A program made the translations under genes and the position numbers. 64,000 nt of DNA from positions 75,610,143 to 75,674,142 of the forward strand of contig NC_134353.1 in NCBI RefSeq assembly GCF_048569485.1, given 5' to 3'. Source of the DNA: Anomaloglossus baeobatrachus (taxonomy: Eukaryota; Chordata; Amphibia; Anura; Aromobatidae). The notes beneath the pieces are model-generated. The model saw nothing but the letters and a program-made list of their open reading frames with translations, searched no databases and was not told where the DNA came from. Of the stretch, positions 56,849-64,000 are shown piece after piece. Position 1 is the first letter of the stretch. Each line of letters starts with the position of its first letter.

Positions 56849-57494
56849 AAACTGAATAGGATAACTGAAGTGAGCACTAATATATATATTCTGAGTGCAA
56901 GCCACAAAAATACATACTACACAAGGATAAGGCTGCACATCAAACTTAGATAATGGTATAATGCCTCAAGCATATGGAAAAATATTGGAAAATACAATGA
57001 AAAATGCTACTTGCTAACTTGAACATGTGAATAATGAATTGCATACCTGCCATGAATATTAGGAAAAAGGAGATATTTAGCAATCGCATTTTTTTGGCTT
57101 GCACTCAGAATATATATATTAGTGCTCACTTCAGTTATCCTATTCAGTTATATGTAGTTTTTTTTCTGAATGTGAACACAGCTCCGCCCCTTTCGGCCAT
57201 GTTTTTTCCATCTCCTATATAAGAAAGTCCTTAGTTACCCCTCTCCACCCACAGCAGTTTTTAATTGCAATGAGATGACACACAGTTAGGGTCACAGAGC
57301 TAGGGACCCCAATATAGAGATATGCCTTGACGAGGTCTTGGGGCTCAGTTACATTGATCAATGCGATTGCTAAATATCTCCTTTTTCCTACTATTCATGG
57401 CAAGTATGCAATTCATTATTCACATGTTCAAGTTAGCAAGTAGCATTTTTCATTGTATTTTCCAATATTTTTCCATATGCTTGAGGCATTATAC
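56849..57494. mobile_element. Foldback insertion with 14-bp direct duplication
   Basis: The 14-bp sequence CGATCTCCTATGAA occurs directly before (56835-56848) and after (57495-57508) a 646-bp insert. The insert contains two inverted pairs: 56954-57088 with 57357-57494 (starting GGTATAATGCCTCAAGCATA), and about 56853-56910 with 57096-57150 (around TGAGTGCAAGCC). No transposase. A 14-bp duplication suggests LINE-assisted insertion or an unusual transposon. Confidence 0.7.
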
Positions 57495-57722
57495 CGATCT
57501 CCTATGAATGGTGGCTCACAACTTACGTTCACAGGAAGTTATTCATCACAGGGGTCACTCATGACAACCCATGGGCGCCCTGCGATCACATCCGGGGCCA
57601 CCAATGGGAGCAGAGAATGACACTCTTCCACCAGCGCATGTTAAATCCCGCTGTCAGAGATTGCAGCGGGTTATAACTTGTTAACAGGCATGGGTGGATC
57701 TCTGATCTGCCCACCGCTGTTA

Positions 57723-58299
57723 GGGGTACTTTGCACGTTGCGACATCGCTAGCATCGGCTAGTGATGCCGAGCGCGATAGTCCCCGCCCCCGTCGCACAT
57801 GCGATATCTTGCGATAGCTGTCGTAGCGAACATTATCGCTACAGCAGCTTCACACGCACTTACCTGCCCTACGACGTCGCTCTGGCCAGCGACCCGCCTT
57901 CTTCCTAAGGGGGCAGGTCGTGCGGCGTCACAGCGACGTCACACAGCAGGCGGCCAATAGAAGCGGAGGGGCGGAGATGAGCGGGACGTAAACATCCCGC
58001 CCACTTCCTTCCTCATAGCCGGTGGAGGCAGGTAAGAAGATGTTCCTCGCTCCTGCAGCTTCATACACAGCGATGTGTGCTGCCGCAGGAACGAGGAACA
58101 ACATCGTATCTCCTATTGGTGCGACATTATTAAAATGACCGACACTACACAGATCACCTATTTTCGACACTTTTGCGATCGTTATCGGCGCATCTAGGCC
58201 TTACACGTTGCGATGTCGTTACCGGCGCCGGATGTGCGTCACTTTCGATTTGACCCCGACGATATCGCAGTAGCGATGTCGCAGCGTGCAAAGTACCCC
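57723..58299. mobile_element. MITE with TTA duplication
   Basis: Ends GGGGTACTTTGCACGTTGCG and GCAGCGTGCAAAGTACCCC are flanked by TTA (57720-57722 and 58300-58302). The subterminal GACATCGCTAGC and GCGATGTC words are inverse. 577 bp, non-coding. Close relative of 60614-61195. Confidence 0.85.
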
Positions 58300-58419
58300 T
58301 TAGAGGTCAGCTGAAATGTGCATAGAAAAGATGTGGGCTCGGCGTGTGAACCCACATCAAAGGGACCGACACAATCTAGGACATAACAGTAAGTCATAGG
58401 TGTCGTGAAGGGGTTAAAA

Positions 58420-59225
58420 GGGTTTCCCCAAGAACAAAGTTCATTTTAATCAATAGATCTTGGAATAATAATAATTTCCACAATTGGATGTGTTTAAAAA
58501 TAATGTTTCTGTGCTGAGATAATCTTGTATATGTGTCCCTGCTGTGTACTGTGTAATGGCCGTGTCTGACCGTACAGAAACATGGTCTGATCCCACCACA
58601 TCTCCTGGGCCGGGAAGGAAGGAAAAGACAATATACAAACAGCACAGCATGGGATCACAAATAATTATTTCCTTGAGGTAAAACATTTTTTTAAAACTAG
58701 GCATGGAAATGTTTTGCCTCACAGAAAGAATTAGCTGTGATCCCGTGCTGTAATGTCTTTATACTTTTTAGCATCACCCCCTGCTCAGGAGATGTGGTAT
58801 GATCAGATCATGAAGGTGAACTGTTTGTGGGAAGATCCCCTTACAGGGCTGCTCTCATTTTCTATCCTCCTTCATGCTTTCCTAGGGGCGGTGTCCTCCT
58901 GATGATGGACAGTGTGCGCCAGGGACGTGGTTGAGTCGCTGGCTTGGTGGGCGCACTATCGTCTGTTGCTGGTGGAGACAACGCTCTGTCTCTGAAGCAT
59001 TGGAGGAGGTTAGGGGCTGAATCCCGATAACGGCTTGCAAGCAGGCACTCCTGGCCTAGGAAGCTGGCCACCTCTGATAGACTGCAGAGGTAGCCGTTAC
59101 CTTGCCACCAAAAGGACAGGAATTTTTAATAAGAGGTGAATTGCAAAGTTGCTGTTTTTGTACAAGTACTTTGCCATGTTCCCCAGTATAGATGGTGAGA
59201 CAGCCCCTTGGAGGCCCATAATCAT
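58420..59225. other. Foldback-like repeat and unclassified DNA
   Basis: About 58560-58800 has inverse words (CACATCTCCTGGG with CTCAGGAGATGTGG; CAGCATGGGATCACA with TGTGATCCCGTGCTG) around a T-rich centre, so it is a worn inverted-repeat element. 58850-59225 shows nothing recognised. Confidence 0.45.
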
Positions 59226-59590
59226 TAACCCCTTCACGACCTGCCGATTTTGCGCTTTCCGTTTTTTTTTTCACCTTCCTTCTTCCAAGAGCCGTAACGT
59301 TTTTATTTTTCAGTCAATCTTGCCATATGAGGGCTTGTTTTTTGCGGAGCGAGCCGTGCTTTTAAATGAAACCATTAGTTGTACCATATAGTGTACTGGA
59401 AAACAGCAAAAAAATTCCAAGTGCAGAAAACTAGCAAAGAAAGTGCGATTCACTATTGTTTTTGAGATATTTTATGCACTGTGTTCACTGTATGGTAAAA
59501 CTGATGTGTTGGTGTGATGTCTGAGGTCGGTGCGAGTTCGTAGACACCAAACATGTATAGGTTTACTTTTATTTAAGCGGTTAAAAAAAA

Positions 59591-59878
59591 TCAAATTGTC
59601 TCTCCAGTAAAGGAGACAAACTCTAGCACAGCGCCACCTATTGGAAGTAGCGATCCTAAAAGTCACAAGTGGATTTTCAACAATCCATTGCAATATGACT
59701 CAGGATATATAAGCCAGATCAGAATCCCAATTTGCAAATTGGGATTCTGATCTGGCTTATATATCCTGAGTCATATTGCAATGGATTGTTGAAAATCCAC
59801 TTGTGACTTTTAGGATCGCTACTTCCAATAGGTGGCGCTGTGCTAGAGTTTGTCTCCTTTACTGGAGAGACAATTTGA
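59591..59878. repeat. Perfect 288-bp palindrome
   Basis: Two 144-bp arms without spacer, centred between 59734 and 59735 (AATTTGCAAATT). I compared the arms base by base and found no mismatch. Confidence 0.93.
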
Positions 59879-59981
59879 ATATTTCCCAGAGGGGCATTGC
59901 AGCTATAAGTCCCCTTACCTGGCAGCCAGACTGGCTTGCAAAGTCTCCTTAAGGAGAATAGTGTTCCCCGTGGTCCCCACA
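59594..59981. mobile_element. Insertion with 12-bp duplication, half of it a palindrome
   Basis: The sequence TAAAAAAAATCA stands before (59582-59593) and after (59982-59993) a 388-bp insert. Positions up to 59878 form a perfect palindrome; the remaining hundred bases (GGGGCATTGCAGCTATAAGT onward) are unique. The insert splits a dispersed repeat. The duplication over an A-run suggests LINE-type insertion. Confidence 0.7.
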
Positions 59982-60369
59982 TAAAAAAAATCAGACGTTT
60001 GTCCAGAAAAAGTGGTTAACGCTTTGCGCCGTTTTCCATGACCCATATCGTTCTCATTTTTCGTGATCTATGGCTCAGTGACGGCTTATTTTTTGCGTCT
60101 CGAGCTGACGTTTCTAATGGTACCATTTTTATGCAGATGCTACGTTTTGATCGCCTGTTATTGCTTTTTGCGCAAAATCTGCGGTGACCAAAAAACGTTA
60201 TTTTGGCGTTTGAATATTTTTGCCACTACGTCATTTACCAAACAGATTAATTGATTTTACATTTTGATAGATCGAGTGTTTCTGAACGCGGCATATTTGT
60301 TATTTTTTTAACGCTTTAATTTTCAATGGGGCAAATGGGGGGTGATTTGCACTTTTAGGGGTTTTTTTG

Positions 60370-61391
60370 CGAGTGTAAAATCGGTCCGATTCTCATGCCA
60401 GAAAGTCGAATGATTTCTTCTCACATTTCATCCGTGTGCTGTCAGTGTGCAATCAGTTTTTACCCTCAGCAGCTGCTATTCATGTACTGTTATGTACAGG
60501 AGCATTTACAGTGTTCTCTGCTACATGATAGAAATCTATTGAGAAAAACGCATGTCACTAGGATGGTGTGTGTGCCGTCCGTGTGACATCCGTTTTTTTT
60601 TCATGCACCCATAGGGGTACTTTGCACGCTGCTACATCGCTAGCCGATGCTAGCGATGCCGAGCGCGATAGTCTCCGCCCCTGTCGCAGATGCGATACCT
60701 TGTGATAACTGCCGTAGCGAACATTATCGCTACGGCAGCTTCACACGCACTCACCTGCCCTGCGACGTCGCTTTGGCCGGCGACCCGCCTCCTTCCTAAG
60801 GGGGTGGGTCGTGCGGTGTCACAGCGACGTCACACGGCAGGCGGCCAATAGAAGCGGAGGGGCGGAGATGAGTGGGACGTAAACATCCCGCCCTCCTCCT
60901 TCCTTCCGCATAGCCTGTGGAGGCAGGTAAGGAGATGTTCCTCGCTCCTGCGGCTTCACACACAGCGATGTTTGCTGCCGCAGGAACGAGGAACTACATC
61001 GTATCTCCTATTGGTGCGACATTATGAAAATGACCGACACTACACAGATCACCCATTTTCAACGCTTTTGCGATCGTTTATCGGTGCATCTAGGCTTTAC
61101 ACGTTGCAACGTCATTACCGGCGCCGGATGTGCGTCACTTTGGATTTGACCCCGACGATATTGCATTAGCGATGTTGCAAAGTGCAAAGTACCCCATAGA
61201 CTTGCATTGAAGAGACTCGCGTGAGAAACTCACCAAAATGCAGCTTGCTGTGGTTTTTTTCTCAGTCCGATTTGGAGTGAGTAAAAAATAGCAGATGGGA
61301 GCTAAATTATTGATTAACATTGGTCCGAGTGCAATGCGAGATTTTCTCGCATTGCACTCGAGCGAGTTAATCGCAAGTGTGACTCCAGCCT
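60370..61391. mobile_element. Older MITE split by a younger one
   Basis: Sequence at about 60370-60610 and 61199-61391 reads as one element when the insert 60614-61195 is left out, since CATGCACCC plus ATAGACTTGCATTG gives the phrase also found uninterrupted near 62073. The right end is CGCAAGTGTGACTCCAGCC before TTA. Confidence 0.5.
60614..61195. mobile_element. MITE with ATA duplication
   Basis: Ends GGGGTACTTTGCACGCTGC and GCAAAGTGCAAAGTACCCC are flanked by ATA (60611-60613 and 61196-61198). 582 bp, highly similar to 57723-58299. Confidence 0.85.
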
Positions 61392-61399
61392 TACAGGAC

Positions 61400-61783
61400 C
61401 TGAGTCATGTGAGCTACAGGAGTCATCGCATGACCCTGTGCTACCATGACAACCATCGAATCCACGTGATCTCGTCACGTGACGTCCGGTGGTGGCCTGT
61501 GAGTATGCGATTACCGCAATCGTCGTTAAAATGGCTCTGCCACATTTTGACAGCGCCATTTAAGGGGTTAACAAGTACGGGCGAATAGCGATTCCACTCA
61601 TACATGTCAGGCACACATGTCAGCTATACAAATCAGCTGACATGTGCGCGGATCCCCGCCTGCAGCCCGCAGCAGCAAGTGGGGATTAACACTATGACCG
61701 CAGGGACGTAATATTACTGCCTGTGGTCGTTAAGGGGTTAAAATTGGTCAAACCGTCTGACATTTGGACAATGATTTGAAGAG
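61400..61783. other. Repeat-like DNA, no gene
   Basis: Contains phrases such as CAGCTGACATGTG and TTAAGGGGTTAAAA that also close the dispersed repeats nearby. Probably the end of such a repeat. Confidence 0.35.
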
Positions 61784-61786
61784 TAA

Positions 61787-62271
61787 GGCTGGACTCACAC
61801 GAGCGTATGGCATCCGATGTGACAGCATCGGATGTGATATGCTAATGACCCCCGTCTCAGGCTCTGCTGCTAGTGTGAGCCGAATGTCATGCGACTGTGA
61901 CCCGATCTTGCAACTGGGTCACAGCTGTGAAGCTGAGGGCGGGCGCTGCAGAGGAAAGGGAGGGGTTAAAATCCCCCCCCCCCCCCTCCCCGCCATCTCC
62001 TCCATTGTCAGCCTGTGCGTATATCGCACTGCACTGGGATAACATCCAAATGCAGTCCAATGTTTCCCTTGCACCCATAGACTTGAACGGGTGCAAGTGA
62101 TATGGCTCTAGCAGAAAATTGCAGCATGATGCTGCTTTTCTCGCATCCAGAATCTGGATGCGAGAAAATCTGAATAACTGCTCTCCCTCATTAACTAACA
62201 TTGGTCAGGGAGCAATGTGAGATTTTCTCGCATTGCACTCTTCCATTTTTCACACCCGTGTGAGCGTACCC
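61787..62271. mobile_element. MITE with TAA duplication
   Basis: GGCTGGACTCACACGAGCG at the left and CCCGTGTGAGCGTACCC at the right, both flanked by TAA (61784-61786 and 62272-62274). Contains the CACCCATAGACTTGAACGGG phrase typical of this element type. 485 bp, non-coding. Confidence 0.7.
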
Positions 62272-62274
62272 TAA

Positions 62275-62875
62275 GGGGGATCTCAGCCGTCCAATGCTCC
62301 ATCCGTTTGGTCTCCCCATGGAAAACGCCTGAACACTAGGTCGAACCAAACATTCTTGTGTATGCGGAAGTCAGGGAGGAGAGCTGTGTAAGGCCTCGTT
62401 CACACAGTGCTTTTCATCAGCATTTGCCAAAACCAGGAGTGTCTCCAAAACACAAAGCATGTGAATCCTTCACTTCTAGTTTTTCTCTAGACGTTCCACT
62501 CCCGGCATTGACATAAAACACTGATGGAAAATACTGACGTGGCTGAGCCCCAAGGTGTTTGGGTTACGGGACTGTGCACCTATGTTTCCACCACACCACC
62601 AAGACTCATTATTATTCCTGGGCAGCAAACAATTAATGGTCCTACAGGATGACAGCAAGCAGAGCTCTTGAAAATGGTAAGAAGTGTATAGTGGAAAACA
62701 GAAACTTCTTAGTATTCAAATTAATATGGTTAAAATATTTCTCATCTAGACACAGGAATGGTCTAAGGGGGTCCGGCTGTCATCTCTGTCATGCCCAAAG
62801 ATAATGATGAGTTGGTGGTCACGAAGGCGCCTCACAGCTTCACTCACAGGGGTTTCAGGAGGTCCTGGGGGGGGA
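62275..62875. other. Intergenic DNA, nothing recognised
   Basis: A repeat end beginning AAGGCCTCGTTCACACAGTG is at about 62390. No gene or RNA signal. Confidence 0.35.
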
Positions 62876-63655
62876 AGGTTTCAGGGCCACCCGCTCTCAG
62901 GAGGTCTCAGCAGATCTCAGCGCCCCTCATTCTCAGGAGGTCTGGGGAGGGGAGTCTCAGGACTTCCCCGCTCTCAGGAGGTTTCGGCAGGTCTCAGGGC
63001 CCCTCGCTCTCAGGACGTCATGGCAGGTGTCAGGGCCCCCCGCTCTCAGGAGGTCATGGTAGGTCTCAAGGCCCCCCGCTCTCAGGAGGTCATGGCAGGT
63101 CTCTGGGGCCCCCCCACTCGCAGGAGGTTTCAGCAGGTCTCAGGGCCCCCCGCTCTCAGGAGCTCATGGCAGGTCTCTGGGCCCCCCGCTCTCAGGGGGT
63201 CATGGCAGGTCTCAGGGCCCCCCGCTCTCAGGAGGTCATGGCAGGTCTCAGGGCCCCCGCTCTCAGGAGGTCATGGCAGGTCTCAGGGCCCCCTGCTCTC
63301 AGGAGGTCATGTCAGGTCTCAGGGCCCCCTGCTCTCAGGAGGTCATGGCAGGTCTTAGGGCCCCCCTGCTCTCAGGAGGTCATGGCAGGTCTCAGGGCCC
63401 CCTGCTCTCAGGAGGTCATGGCAGGTCTCAGGGCCCCCTGCTCTCAGGTGGTCATGGCAGGTCTCAGGGTCCCCTGCTCTCTTGAGGTCATGGCAGGTCT
63501 CAGGGTCCCCTGCTCTCAGGAGGTCTCGGCAAGTCTCAGGGCCCCCCCACTCTCAGGAGGTCTCAGGGCCCCCCCAATCTCAGGAGGTCTTGGCAGGTCT
63601 CGGGGCCCCCTGCCTTAGGAGGTCTTCAGGGGTCTCAGTGTTCAGACCCCCAGCT
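62876..63655. repeat. 36-bp minisatellite
   Basis: About 21 copies of a unit with core CTCTCAGGAGGTCATGGCAG followed by GTCTCAGGGCCCCCTG. The right-central part (63200-63480) is the most regular. The 36-bp period keeps a 275-codon plus-strand frame open; this is not a gene. Confidence 0.92.
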
Positions 63656-64000
63656 GTCATGCACACATCACCTCTTATTCTGTGCTTAGTTTATTGCTAT
63701 TGGTATGAAATACATTGTAAACTGGGCATTACCATTTTCCTTATAAACAGGCTCAGCGTCCGATCCGCACTCACAGTTTTCAATTCATGAATGTCCAGGA
63801 GGAACAACAGAGGAGCGGATACAACGCAGATTAGGATAATAATCACCAGAAATGTTTAAGGAGAATTACAAGTATTTGCTAAAACGGAGAAATGACAGGA
63901 TGTGTGTGAGGGAATTGAATACCGTGATCATTTGGGGGCAAACTGTCCATAGTTTGGCAAAACAGCCCCCCCTCAACAGGTATTGTGGCCACTGAGGGAC
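63656..64000. other. Window end, nothing recognised
   Basis: Non-repetitive, AT-balanced DNA. A minus-strand AATAAA lies at 63690-63695. In human the next gene, TBC1D14, would end toward this side in this orientation, but I see no coding exon that supports it. Confidence 0.3.

Larger units (their letters stand above)
56390..58420. repeat. Dispersed repeat with two nested insertions
   Basis: The repeat runs from about 56390 (CCCCTTCTCCACCC...TTCCAAGAGCCATAAC) to GGTGTCGTGAAGGGGTTAA near 58415. It is interrupted by a foldback insertion (56849-57494) and a MITE (57723-58299). It is related to 59226-60370 and 20320-21140. No coding. Confidence 0.6.
59226..60370. repeat. Dispersed repeat interrupted by a palindromic insert
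   Basis: The repeat starts AACCCCTTCACGACCTGCCG, contains TTCCAAGAGCCGTAAC, CATATGAGGGCTTG and ATTCCAAGTGCAG, and resumes after the insert with CAGACGTTTGTCCAG and GAACGCGGCATATTTG. It is a better-preserved relative of 56390-56848. Class not known to me. Confidence 0.6.

Noticed and set aside
62791-63618. Plus-strand open frame of 275 codons
   Set aside because: Pure translation of the 36-bp minisatellite; no start context, splice site or domain.
56093-64000. TBC1D14 3' end expected by synteny
   Set aside because: No coding exon or convincing 3' UTR could be recognised; only a single minus-strand AATAAA at 63690.

Overview
This is vertebrate nuclear DNA, most likely from an amphibian and probably a frog. 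Three host genes have split or single-exon structures with good splice sites, and their order and orientation match what I know of human 4p16.1: GRPEL1 (+), TADA2B (-), CCDC96 (+). The amphibian call rests on repeat content (DIRS tyrosine-recombinase retrotransposons, Tc1 elements, and very many short TTAA-flanked and 3-bp-TSD inverted-repeat elements). It is an inference, because no database search was possible.

Layout. 1-7.4 kb: no gene recognised; short inverted-repeat transposons, a roughly 31-bp minisatellite and an unclassified GC-rich block. 7.4-22.9 kb: GRPEL1, the mitochondrial GrpE-like nucleotide exchange factor, in four exons coding for 216 aa. Its promoter has NRF-1-like and CACGTG sites; intron 1 holds a 1.6-kb 35-bp minisatellite and a Harbinger-like element; intron 2 holds a broken DIRS copy. 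22.9-39.4 kb: intergenic DNA with two decayed Tc1 elements, a second DIRS copy that looks largely whole, and stacked foldback repeats. 39.4-53.7 kb: TADA2B (minus strand, 420 aa, two coding exons), the SAGA ADA2b adaptor. Its 9.65-kb intron is packed with TTAA-flanked elements set in a roughly 60-bp tandem repeat. 53.7-54.05 kb: a 320-bp head-to-head promoter with a CRE palindrome and an RFX X-box. 54.05-56.1 kb: CCDC96, a single-exon gene for a ciliary coiled-coil protein with a long decapeptide repeat region near its N-terminus. 56.1-64 kb: dispersed repeats, several with clean nested insertions, a perfect 288-bp palindrome and a 36-bp minisatellite.

The genes do not form a pathway. GRPEL1 acts in mitochondrial protein import and folding, TADA2B in chromatin acetylation, and CCDC96 in motile cilia. 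TADA2B and CCDC96 share a divergent promoter; GRPEL1 and TADA2B converge across about 17-20 kb of mobile DNA. I found no RNA genes, CRISPR arrays or prokaryotic features. I did not find a new biological system; the most unusual structures are the perfect palindrome, the repeated TTAA insertions into one phase of a satellite, and the expanded decapeptide array in CCDC96.
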